Shown piece after piece: positions 1 to 5,655 of a stretch of DNA of 6,676 bases. The stretch lies in NCBI GenBank assembly GCA_037968855.1, contig JBBKWH010000035.1, positions 1-6,676 on the forward strand, given 5' to 3'. A model generated the notes under the pieces. That model was not told the origin of the DNA, did not search any database, and worked only from the letters and a program-made list of their open reading frames with translations. Origin of the DNA: JBBKWH01 sp037968855. GTDB lineage: Bacteria; Pseudomonadota; Gammaproteobacteria; Pseudomonadales; Moraxellaceae. The position numbers and the translations under genes are program-made. Position 1 is the first letter of the stretch; each line of letters begins with the position of its first letter.

Positions 1-214
1 CGAAAAAACGACTCATTTAATACTTATTGGGGCAATTGGCAAGGGGATTTATAGTGCGTTTGCCCTGAAGCAAAAGTACCTTTTCGTGCAAAACTCGCCA
101 TCCATGGCTCAAACAATTGCACTCAGGCATCCCTGCAAAAAGCACTTCATCCGCTTAACTGACTGGCATTAGCCTAAGATGGCCACTTTTTGATGCTTCA
201 GTCATCTGAATGCG
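1..214. other. Region downstream of nadB with no recognisable gene
   Basis: This stretch lies beyond the nadB stop codon. One plus-strand frame is open from the left edge to a stop at 170-172 (56 codons), and another runs 17 codons from the edge to a stop at 52-54. Neither translation resembles a family I know, and an open run of this length is not surprising by chance. On the minus strand the longest ATG-started frame is under 40 codons. A 5-bp hairpin (197-210, TTCAG/CTGAA) has no T-tract on its downstream side in the nadB direction. No convincing nadB terminator is visible. Confidence 0.5.
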
Positions 215-1825
215 TTAGCCAACCGCAAAATCTGGCGGCGTTAAAACCGAATCTAAAATCTCAGGCGAGAGGTCGGGGTAATCAATGGTGTAGTGTAGGC
301 CACGCGATTCTTTGCGTTGTAGCGCACAGCGTACAATCATCTCCGCTACCAACACCAGATTGCGCAATTCGATGAGGTTTTTGCTAATCACATAACCAGC
401 ATAATAATCTTCAATCTCATTTTTGAGCATTTGAATACGATTAAGCGCGCGCTCTAAGCGTTTGGTGCTGCGCACAATACCGACGTAGTTCCACATAAAG
501 TGCCGCAGCTCATCCCAGTTTTGCAAAATCACCACGTCTTCGTCGGGGTGTTGCACTTGGGAGTCATCCCAGACCGGCACATCAACCTGACGATCAATGT
601 GTTCAATTTGCTCGCTAATATGTTGCGCTGCACTCATGCCATACACAAAACATTCGAGTAAGGAATTGCTGGCCATACGGTTTGCGCCATGCAAACCAGT
701 AAACGAGGTTTCGCCAATCGCATATAAACCCGCGATATCGGTTTGACTTTGCTCATTGACCATCACGCCACCACAGGTGTAGTGCGCCGCAGGCACAACC
801 GGAATCATGTCTTTGGTGATATCAATGCCTAGCTCCAACAGACGCTCATGCAACATCGGAAAATGCTCGCGGACAAATTCGGCTGGCTGATGGGTAATAT
901 CCAGCCATACATGGCGAACGCCTAATCGCTTCATTTCAAAATCGATGGCACGGGCAACAATGTCGCGCGGTGCAAGTTCGGCACGGCTATCAAACCGCTG
1001 CATAAAGCGCTCACCGTCTGGCAAACGTAAATATGCACCTTCGCCACGCATGGCTTCGGTAATCAAAAATGCCCGTGCTTGTGGGTGATACAGACAAGTC
1101 GGATGGAACTGGTTGAACTCCATGTTGGCCACACGACAACCTGCACGCCACGCCATGGCAATCCCGTCGCCAGTGGCGATATCAGGGTTGGAGGTGTAGA
1201 GATAGGCCTTGCTGGCCCCGCCACAGGCCAAAGCAACAAAGGGCGCGCGATAGGTTTCGACCACGTCCGTGTCAAGGTTGAGGGCATACAAACCCACAGC
1301 ACGATCAACGCCATCTAAGCCGAGTTTTTTGCGGGTCATTACGTCAATCGCCACGCGATTTTCCAGCAAAGTGACGTTGCTGCATTCACGCACACGCCGA
1401 ACCAAAGTCGTCGAAATCGCCACACCTGTGGCATCCGCCGCATGAATAATTCGCCGATGCGAGTGGCCGCCTTCACGGGTCAGATGCAGTTGCTCTTCTT
1501 CATCAAGGGTAAAGCGCACCCCTTGTTCAAGCAAAAAATTAACGGCATCACGGCCATGCTCAACCGTAAAGGCAACCGCATCACGATGGCACAAACCACC
1601 ACCAGCAATCAGCGTATCTTCAATATGATTATCAATCGAATCGGTTTCATCGAGTACTGCCGCCACGCCACCTTGAGCATAATAGGTGCTGGCTTCTGTC
1701 AGGACTGACTTTGCTAATACGGCCACCCGTAAATGTCGCGGCAAGGAGAGTGCGAGGGTTAACCCTGCGGCACCACTGCCGACAATCAAGACATCAAAAT
1801 CAGAGGTTGAAGAAGCATGAGGCAT
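215..1825 (-). CDS. nadB: L-aspartate oxidase (NadB), quinolinate/NAD biosynthesis
   Basis: This cytoplasmic flavoenzyme oxidises L-aspartate to iminoaspartate, which quinolinate synthase (NadA) condenses with dihydroxyacetone phosphate to begin de novo NAD synthesis. The 536-residue product matches the usual length (about 540). Visible features are an N-terminal FAD-binding GxGxxG at residues 16-21 (GSGAAG), the TREGGHSHRR motif at 116-125 with Glu118, His241 in NQFHPT, Arg287 in APRDIVARA, and His348 in the PAAHYTCGG segment. These four correspond to the active-site Glu121, His244, Arg290 and His351 of the E. coli enzyme, all offset by three. The GETSFTGLHGANRMASNSL stretch (371-389) is the second FAD-contact region, and a helical C-terminal domain follows. 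The frame stays open upstream to an ATG at 1924, but that 33-residue extension is not family-like. ATG 1825 is the conventional start; an in-frame TTG at 1831 has better Shine-Dalgarno spacing. It is divergent from the protease gene. No terminator is seen. Confidence 0.97.
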   Translation of the reverse strand: MPHASSTSDFDVLIVGSGAAGLTLALSLPRHLRVAVLAKSVLTEASTYYAQGGVAAVLDETDSIDNHIEDTLIAGGGLCHRDAVAFTVEHGRDAVNFLLEQGVRFTLDEEEQLHLTREGGHSHRRIIHAADATGVAISTTLVRRVRECSNVTLLENRVAIDVMTRKKLGLDGVDRAVGLYALNLDTDVVETYRAPFVALACGGASKAYLYTSNPDIATGDGIAMAWRAGCRVANMEFNQFHPTCLYHPQARAFLITEAMRGEGAYLRLPDGERFMQRFDSRAELAPRDIVARAIDFEMKRLGVRHVWLDITHQPAEFVREHFPMLHERLLELGIDITKDMIPVVPAAHYTCGGVMVNEQSQTDIAGLYAIGETSFTGLHGANRMASNSLLECFVYGMSAAQHISEQIEHIDRQVDVPVWDDSQVQHPDEDVVILQNWDELRHFMWNYVGIVRSTKRLERALNRIQMLKNEIEDYYAGYVISKNLIELRNLVLVAEMIVRCALQRKESRGLHYTIDYPDLSPEILDSVLTPPDFAVG

Positions 1826-1837
1826 AATCAAGAGATG

Positions 1838-1841
1838 TCCT
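1838..1841 (-). promoter_or_regulatory. Shine-Dalgarno of nadB (bears on start choice)
   Basis: On the minus strand AGGA lies 12 nt before ATG 1825 but only 6 nt before an in-frame TTG at 1831-1829. Spacing favours TTG (product two residues longer), while codon preference favours ATG. No better ribosome-binding sequence is seen between them. Confidence 0.45.
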
Positions 1842-1904
1842 GTGACAGCACGCAAAACGAAGCATGAATAACACGTTAAATTTGTCCAAAAAACAATGGC
1901 ACGA

Positions 1905-1934
1905 TTGCTATATCCATGAGGCAAATCTTAAAAT
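1905..1934 (+). promoter_or_regulatory. Candidate sigma-70 promoter for the protease gene
   Basis: TTGCTA (1905-1910, 4/6 to consensus) and TAAAAT (1929-1934, 5/6) are separated by 18 bases inside the divergent intergenic region, which would give a 5' UTR of about 120 bases. A competing pair is CTGACA (1940-1945) with TAGATT (1962-1967), spacing 16. I found no convincing sigma-E type promoter (GGAACTT with a downstream TCTGA-like -10), although that might be expected for a DegP/MucD gene. No good minus-strand promoter for nadB could be picked by eye. Confidence 0.3.
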
Positions 1935-2049
1935 AATGGCTGACAAAGGCTATACATTGCGTAGATTTATCCATGATCGCAAAGGTTTAGCTACAGAAAA
2001 CAGTTGTAAGCACATGATAAAAGGTTCAACTAGTTCACCTCTTTGTTAC

Positions 2050-2053
2050 AGGA
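2050..2053 (+). promoter_or_regulatory. Shine-Dalgarno fixing the protease start
   Basis: AGGA is placed 8 nt before ATG 2062. It supports this start over the long in-frame extension to ATG 1864, and over ATG 2071 three codons further in, which would be 17 nt away. Confidence 0.7.
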
Positions 2054-2061
2054 ACACCAAA

Positions 2062-3465
2062 ATGGATGTTATGCAGTTTCGTTCAGCATTAGGCGCTGTT
2101 GTGATCAGTAGCGTCATGGTTCAGTCCGCGCAAGCTGCGACAGCCGTTGATTTTTCCCAGTTGGTTGAGCAGGTGAGTCCGGCTGTGGTTCGCGTCAATG
2201 TCTCAAAAAAATTAACGCAAGAAGAGCTGCTGCAACAACAAATGCCTGAACTGCTGCGACGATTCTTTGGTAATAATATCCAAATTCCAGAACAAAAGCG
2301 TGCACCCATCGAGCAAAACTCGTATGGCAGTGCGTTCTTTATGACCAAAGATGGCTATCTGCTCACCAATCATCACGTGATTGCCGATGCACGTAAAATC
2401 ACCATTACCTTAAATGATCGTCGTGAAGTCGATGCCGAGTTGGTTGGTAGCGATGAGCGCACTGATGTGGCGGTACTTAAAGTTAAAGGTGAAGATTTTC
2501 CAACACTAAAAGCAGGTGATTCTAACGCACTCAAAGTGGGCGAACCGGTACTAGCAATTGGCTCGCCATTTGGTTTTGACTACTCTGCATCAGCAGGGAT
2601 TGTCAGTGCCAAGTCTCGTACCATGTCGCGTGAAAACGCCGTGCCGTTTATTCAATCCGACGTTGCACTAAACCCTGGTAACTCTGGTGGCCCGTTGTTT
2701 AATCAACGCGGCGAAGTGATTGGTATTAACTCGCGTATCTTTAGTGGAACCGGTGGCTACATGGGCCTATCGTTTTCTATTCCAATTGATGTCGCGCTGG
2801 ATGTGTTTAACCAAATTCGTGCCAATGGCAAAGTGTCGCGCGCCTATCTAGGTGTTTTTCCGCAAGACATTGATCGCAATTTAGCTGAAGTGTATAACTT
2901 GCCTCGCCCTGAAGGTGCCCTGATTACTCAAGTCACGCCAGACTCGTCTGCCAGCAAAGCAGGGATTAAAGAAGGCGATATTATTCTCAGCTATAACAAC
3001 GAGCCGATTGGCCGTGCCACTGATCTCATCAATATGATTAACCGCACGCGCCCAGATAGCAAAGTCAGCATGCTGGTACAGCGCGCAGGCAAAAAACTGA
3101 CCATCAATGCCACTTTGCAAGCCGCCCCAGATGACACCCCAGCCTCGGAAGAAAGCATTGCCAACCCAACAGGCGGCCCTATTCTTGGTTTGCGAGTACG
3201 TGAGTTGTCGCCAGCCGAGAAAGCACAGGTCAATGCTTCTGGTGTCTTTGTCGATGTGGTGCAACCGAATGGTTTGGCTGCTCGCTCACAAATTTCTGCA
3301 GGTGATGTCATTACGCGACTCAATGGTGTTGATACCCCCACAATTGAGGCTTTTGCTGACGTGCTCAAAAAGCTACCAACCAATAAAGTCGTTGGCGTCT
3401 CTGTGATTAGAAGTGGTGTGCCACTGATTATTGGGTTGCGTATTGAGGCCCCTGAAAAAAAATAA
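2062..3465 (+). CDS. mucD: Periplasmic DegP/DegQ-family serine endoprotease, MucD-like
   Basis: This is an HtrA-family protease and chaperone that degrades or holds misfolded periplasmic proteins. The 467-residue length is that of Pseudomonas MucD (about 474). A signal peptide is visible: short N-region with Arg7, hydrophobic core 9-20, and likely cleavage after AQA at residue 25. The trypsin-like domain spans about 35-250, with a Gln/Leu-rich regulatory loop at 51-70 and the catalytic triad His105 (TNHHV), Asp135 (ERTDVAVL) and Ser208 (GNSGGP). Two PDZ domains follow, at about 258-350 and 372-460, the second beginning near GLRVREL. The start with a good Shine-Dalgarno and signal peptide at 2062 is chosen over ATG 1864, which would bury the signal sequence behind 66 unrelated residues. 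The gene diverges from nadB and is followed by a terminator, so it is probably monocistronic. In Pseudomonas mucD closes the algU-mucA-mucB operon and nadB is divergent from that operon; here the sigma-factor genes between them are absent. DegQ/DegP naming is an alternative; the nadB linkage favours mucD. Confidence 0.93.
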   Translation: MDVMQFRSALGAVVISSVMVQSAQAATAVDFSQLVEQVSPAVVRVNVSKKLTQEELLQQQMPELLRRFFGNNIQIPEQKRAPIEQNSYGSAFFMTKDGYLLTNHHVIADARKITITLNDRREVDAELVGSDERTDVAVLKVKGEDFPTLKAGDSNALKVGEPVLAIGSPFGFDYSASAGIVSAKSRTMSRENAVPFIQSDVALNPGNSGGPLFNQRGEVIGINSRIFSGTGGYMGLSFSIPIDVALDVFNQIRANGKVSRAYLGVFPQDIDRNLAEVYNLPRPEGALITQVTPDSSASKAGIKEGDIILSYNNEPIGRATDLINMINRTRPDSKVSMLVQRAGKKLTINATLQAAPDDTPASEESIANPTGGPILGLRVRELSPAEKAQVNASGVFVDVVQPNGLAARSQISAGDVITRLNGVDTPTIEAFADVLKKLPTNKVVGVSVIRSGVPLIIGLRIEAPEKK

Positions 3466-3480
3466 CATCATGATGTGATT
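3461..3480. repeat. 20-bp imperfect palindrome over the mucD stop codon
   Basis: ACATCATGATGT (3465-3476) is a perfect 12-bp palindrome. It extends to 20 bp (3461-3480) with a single mismatched pair (A3464/G3477) and overlaps the TAA stop at 3463-3465. It could be a protein-binding site or part of 3'-end RNA structure; with no loop it is a poor hairpin by itself. Confidence 0.4.
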
Positions 3481-3485
3481 GAGAC

Positions 3486-3560
3486 TGCCGCTGTGTCAGC
3501 GATTGCGGCATCATCACCCAAATATGGGATGGTGATTTAAAGATCAGGACATGATGATCT
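3486..3560. repeat. Cluster of short inverted repeats before the terminator
   Basis: Three successive small inverted repeats lie here: TGCCGC (3486-3491) with GCGGCA (3505-3510), which competes with an inner CGCTG-tgt-CAGCG hairpin; ATCACC (3513-3518) with GGTGAT (3531-3536); and AGATC (3541-3545) with GATCT (3556-3560). None is followed by a T-tract. They probably add 3'-end structure to the mucD transcript; each is short enough to be fortuitous. Confidence 0.35.
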
Positions 3561-3568
3561 ATACAATC

Positions 3569-3599
3569 AAGGAGTTTGTTTAAAGCAAGCTCCTTTTTT
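3569..3599 (+). terminator. Rho-independent terminator after mucD
   Basis: AAGGAGTTTG (3569-3578) pairs with CAAGCTCCTT (3586-3595) through one T-G wobble, with a 7-base loop. The stem's last two bases open a run of six T (3594-3599). It isolates the mucD transcript from the capsule operon. Read on the minus strand there is no matching T-tract. Confidence 0.85.
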
Positions 3600-3776
3600 A
3601 AAGACAGTGTGGCTGTTTGTCATTGTGATATGGGCGGATGTTATTGGGCAGTTGTTGCAAAGCACTCATAGTATTTGCCCATAAACGCAGCATAATGCCA
3701 TTCATCGCAGTGTTGATGAAATCAAGCAGTCATCGCATAAGCATAGAGTGGCATGAGTTTTTTGGCTGTGGTGGTT

Positions 3777-3783
3777 TATATAA
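3777..3783 (+). promoter_or_regulatory. Possible -10 element for the kps operon
   Basis: TATATAA sits about 20 bases before the Shine-Dalgarno at 3797. No good -35 hexamer is found 16-18 bases upstream (TGAGTT is the nearest), so this is a weak candidate. Use of it would give a very short 5' UTR for the upstream ORF. Confidence 0.22.
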
Positions 3784-3796
3784 GCCATCGTCGATC

Positions 3797-3803
3797 AAGG
3801 AGG
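3797..3803 (+). promoter_or_regulatory. Strong Shine-Dalgarno not positioned for kpsF
   Basis: AAGGAGG is the best ribosome-binding sequence in the window, yet kpsF cannot use it, since the chosen start is 90 bases downstream. It has 5-nt spacing to GTG 3809, which opens a 42-codon frame. It abuts ATG 3804 with no spacer, and that ATG opens only Met-Thr-stop. Confidence 0.55.
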
Positions 3804-3808
3804 ATGAC

Positions 3809-3937
3809 GTGAGTAATCGGCATAGGAATTGCACAAGCAATCGTGATGACGACACAGCCTTACCTTTCTTCTTGCAATCATCTGGGGAGCACTATGCAGC
3901 ATCTCGCCGAAATCGAAGTAATCAGCCTAGGGGCTAG
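3809..3937 (+). CDS. Possible 42-codon upstream ORF overlapping kpsF start
   Basis: A GTG codon 5 nt after a near-perfect Shine-Dalgarno opens a 42-residue frame. It ends at TAG 3935-3937 and overlaps the first 44 bases of kpsF in another frame. The predicted peptide is polar, rich in Arg, Asn and Ser, has no membrane segment or signal peptide, and resembles no family I know. If translated, it could act as a leader peptide that keeps the kpsF ribosome-binding site open or couples translation. The alternative is that it is a chance frame behind a relic ribosome-binding site. The only support is the ribosome-binding site and its position. Confidence 0.25.
   Translation: MSNRHRNCTSNRDDDTALPFFLQSSGEHYAASRRNRSNQPRG
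3884..3889 (+). promoter_or_regulatory. Shine-Dalgarno chosen for kpsF
   Basis: GGGGAG lies 4 nt before ATG 3894. Alternative in-frame starts GTG 3843 and ATG 3846 lack a comparable upstream site and would add 17 or 16 residues unlike the family N-terminus. Confidence 0.6.
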
Positions 3938-4853
3938 TGTTTTTTATAAGCAGGCTGAAAGCCTCAATCAAATTGGCGGTAATTTAGGCCACGATTTTTT
4001 TGAAGCAGTACAAATTTTATATAATACCAGTGGCCGAGTCGTAGTGTCGGGTATGGGTAAGAGTGGCCATATTGGTCGCAAAATCGCCGCGACCCTTGCC
4101 TCTACGGGAACCCCTAGCTTCTTTGTCCATCCGGCAGAGGCTTTTCATGGCGATTTGGGCATGATTACCGCCCAAGATACCGTGATCTTGCTATCAAACA
4201 GCGGAAAAACCGAAGAAGTCGTGCGACTGCTGCCCTATCTGCAAGAAATCAATGTGCCCATTATCGCGATTTGTGGCATTCGCGACTCTACGCTAGGTCA
4301 AGAATCTACGGTGGTGTTAGAAGTGCCGGTTGGCCGAGAAACCTGTCCAAATAATCTTGCCCCAACCACATCAACAACCGCAACACTGGCCATGGGAGAT
4401 GCCTTGGCCGTTGCCTTGATCAAGCTACGTCAGTTTGAACCGAAAGATTTTGCCCGTTTTCATCCAGGTGGCTCACTTGGACGGATGCTCTTGACGCGTG
4501 TGCAGGATGTGATGACAGCGTCATATCCACAGGTCATGCCATCAGCAACATTCACCGAGGTCATTGGGATGATGACCAAAGGCTGCATGGGATTGGCTTT
4601 AGTGATGCAACATGATCAAGTATTAGGCATTATCACCGATGGTGATGTACGACGTGCGTTAGATGCGTATAATGAAAACACTTATCATCTTTGCGCTGAG
4701 CAAATGATGAGCGCTCCACCGATTACCATACCGGCAAATGCCAAACTTGAGGTTGCACAACAGATGATGAAATCGCATCAAGTGACGGCGTTGGTTGTAC
4801 TCAACGATCAAGACCAATGCGTTGGCGTGCTTAAGCTGCATGATGCGCACTGA
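3894..4853 (+). CDS. kpsF: Arabinose-5-phosphate isomerase, capsule type (KpsF)
   Basis: This cytoplasmic aldose-ketose isomerase converts ribulose-5-phosphate to arabinose-5-phosphate, the committed precursor of Kdo. The 319-residue product (family about 325) has an N-terminal SIS domain (about 35-170) with GMGKSGHIGRK (53-63) and HPAEAFHGDLGM (79-90), then two CBS domains (about 200-258 and 267-319). Residues matching the catalytic set of E. coli KdsD (Lys59, Glu111, Glu152, His193) are all present as Lys56, Glu108, Glu149 and His190. The segment ETCPNNLAPTTSTT (149-162) and the C-terminus ending soon after GVLKLHD are closer to capsule KpsF than to housekeeping KdsD. Together with the adjacent kpsMT genes, this makes a capsule-dedicated paralogue the best call. 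It begins the operon; kpsM starts 4 nt after its stop. It is clearly richer in G+C than the genes that follow. Confidence 0.94.
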   Translation: MQHLAEIEVISLGASVFYKQAESLNQIGGNLGHDFFEAVQILYNTSGRVVVSGMGKSGHIGRKIAATLASTGTPSFFVHPAEAFHGDLGMITAQDTVILLSNSGKTEEVVRLLPYLQEINVPIIAICGIRDSTLGQESTVVLEVPVGRETCPNNLAPTTSTTATLAMGDALAVALIKLRQFEPKDFARFHPGGSLGRMLLTRVQDVMTASYPQVMPSATFTEVIGMMTKGCMGLALVMQHDQVLGIITDGDVRRALDAYNENTYHLCAEQMMSAPPITIPANAKLEVAQQMMKSHQVTALVVLNDQDQCVGVLKLHDAH

Positions 4854-4857
4854 TTTA

Positions 4858-5655
4858 ATGTCCACTAGTCAATCAAAGAAGCGCTCATCCATTGCGATTC
4901 AATGGGCTGCAATTTGTGCTTTATTTATGCGAGAAATATTGACGCGCTTTGGTCATTATCGCCTAGGTTATCTATGGGTCGTATTAGAGCCAGCTATGCA
5001 TGTCGGTTTTATGATGGTGCTTTTTGGTGCAGTCATTAAACATACGATTCCTGGCATGTCTTATTCTATGTTTTTGATAGGCGGGATTTTGCCTTGGTTT
5101 TTATTTTCAAACTCAGCGGGAAGAGCATTAGGTGCTGTAGCTGGAAACAAAGGATTATTTCATTACAGGATCATCAAACCGATTGATACTATTATTGCTC
5201 GTGTTGGGTTGGAATCATTCATTTACTTTTTGACATTTTTATTTTTTGCATTAATTTTAGCCTTCTTTGGCGATTTTATAAGTTTGTCGCATATACCTAT
5301 ATTGCTGCTATGTTGGCTCGGAGTGATCTTATATTCGTTTTCTGTGTCTTTAATCATGATGGTTATTGGTAGTTACTCTGGCGATATAGAGAAAATCGTT
5401 GGTGCTGTGTTGAGAATTATGTATTTTGCTTCAGGTATCTTATATTCAGTTCATATTATACCCGAAAGGTATCAAATATATATTTTGTGGAATCCAATTG
5501 TACATGTAATAGAAGTTATGCGCTTTTCGTTGTCTCCTCAATACCCTATTGGTCATGTCAGTTTATTTTATTTTTTTTCCTGCACCTTTGTATTACTGTG
5601 CTTTGGATTGTTGATGTATAGAGCACGAGAACGTGCCATGTTGACATCATCATGA
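4858..5655 (+). CDS. kpsM: Capsule polysaccharide ABC transporter permease (KpsM)
   Basis: This inner-membrane domain of the group 2 capsule exporter pairs with KpsT to move lipid-linked polysaccharide to the periplasmic face. The product has 265 residues (E. coli KpsM 258) and ABC-2 family architecture. A cytoplasmic N-terminus carries FMREILTRFGHYRLGYLWVV (23-42), followed by about six membrane segments near 38-58, 71-88, 118-138, 146-170, 182-200 and 234-254. Recognisable family stretches are GLFHYRIIKPIDTIIAR (99-115), LWNPIVHVIE (210-219) and the RARERAMLTS end. Start 4858 lies 4 nt after the kpsF stop with no clear Shine-Dalgarno, so translational coupling is likely. In-frame ATGs at 4840 and 4843 would overlap kpsF and add six or five residues. 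Its last four bases overlap kpsT as ATGA. The gene is AT-rich, one line (5221-5280) being about 22% G+C. Homologues are called BexB or CtrC in Haemophilus and Neisseria. Confidence 0.94.
   Translation: MSTSQSKKRSSIAIQWAAICALFMREILTRFGHYRLGYLWVVLEPAMHVGFMMVLFGAVIKHTIPGMSYSMFLIGGILPWFLFSNSAGRALGAVAGNKGLFHYRIIKPIDTIIARVGLESFIYFLTFLFFALILAFFGDFISLSHIPILLLCWLGVILYSFSVSLIMMVIGSYSGDIEKIVGAVLRIMYFASGILYSVHIIPERYQIYILWNPIVHVIEVMRFSLSPQYPIGHVSLFYFFSCTFVLLCFGLLMYRARERAMLTSS

Larger units (their letters stand above)
3600..3893 (+). other. Leader / upstream region of the kps operon
   Basis: About 290 bases lie between the terminator and the chosen kpsF start. No conserved gene is recognised: the frame from ATG 3638 has no family resemblance. 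Visible items are TATGGGC (3629-3635) and TGGGCA (3645-3650), both able to pair with TGCCCATA (3676-3683); a 9-bp stem ATGCCATTC (3695-3703) with GAGTGGCAT (3746-3754, one wobble); a hairpin TTCATC/GATGAA (3701-3720); a TATATAA element at 3777-3783; and a strong Shine-Dalgarno at 3797-3803. No RfaH ops/JUMPstart match is seen. The operon promoter is expected here, but I cannot pick a -35/-10 pair with confidence. Confidence 0.6.

Noticed and set aside
2..172. Plus-strand frame open from the left edge for 56 codons
   Set aside because: No recognisable motif, and a stop-free run of this length in one of six frames is expected by chance; the left edge hides any start.
150..197. Possible plus-strand terminator (TGGC...GGCCA followed by CTTTTT)
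   Set aside because: Only a 3-4 bp stem with a long loop, and no gene is known to enter from the left to need it.
1079..1708. Plus-strand frames at 1079-1318 and 1442-1708, and minus-strand frame 1063-1314
   Set aside because: All lie inside nadB, whose catalytic residues and full length are intact; they are frame shadows without family resemblance.
1864..2061. Protease start at ATG 1864 with a 66-residue extension
   Set aside because: It would place unrelated residues before a clear signal peptide, has no supporting ribosome-binding site, and exceeds family length.
2121..3406. Frames on either strand within mucD (2121-2348, 2881-3264, 2991-3383, 3107-3406)
   Set aside because: Shadows of the protease gene; low complexity, no domains, no ribosome-binding support.
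3629..3645. GGCGG at 3633-3637 as an RfaH ops/JUMPstart element
   Set aside because: Only the first five bases fit the ops consensus; the TAGCnTnC part is missing.
3747..3768. Sigma-54 promoter (TGGCATG ... TTGGCT)
   Set aside because: The distance between the GG and GC elements is 13, not the required 10 bases.
3638..3808. 99-codon frame from ATG 3638
   Set aside because: No Shine-Dalgarno before the ATG and no protein family resemblance; only its 3' portion behind AAGGAGG is kept, as a low-confidence upstream ORF.
4659..4865. Minus-strand 68-codon frame at the kpsF end
   Set aside because: It is antisense to the second CBS domain of kpsF and has no independent evidence.
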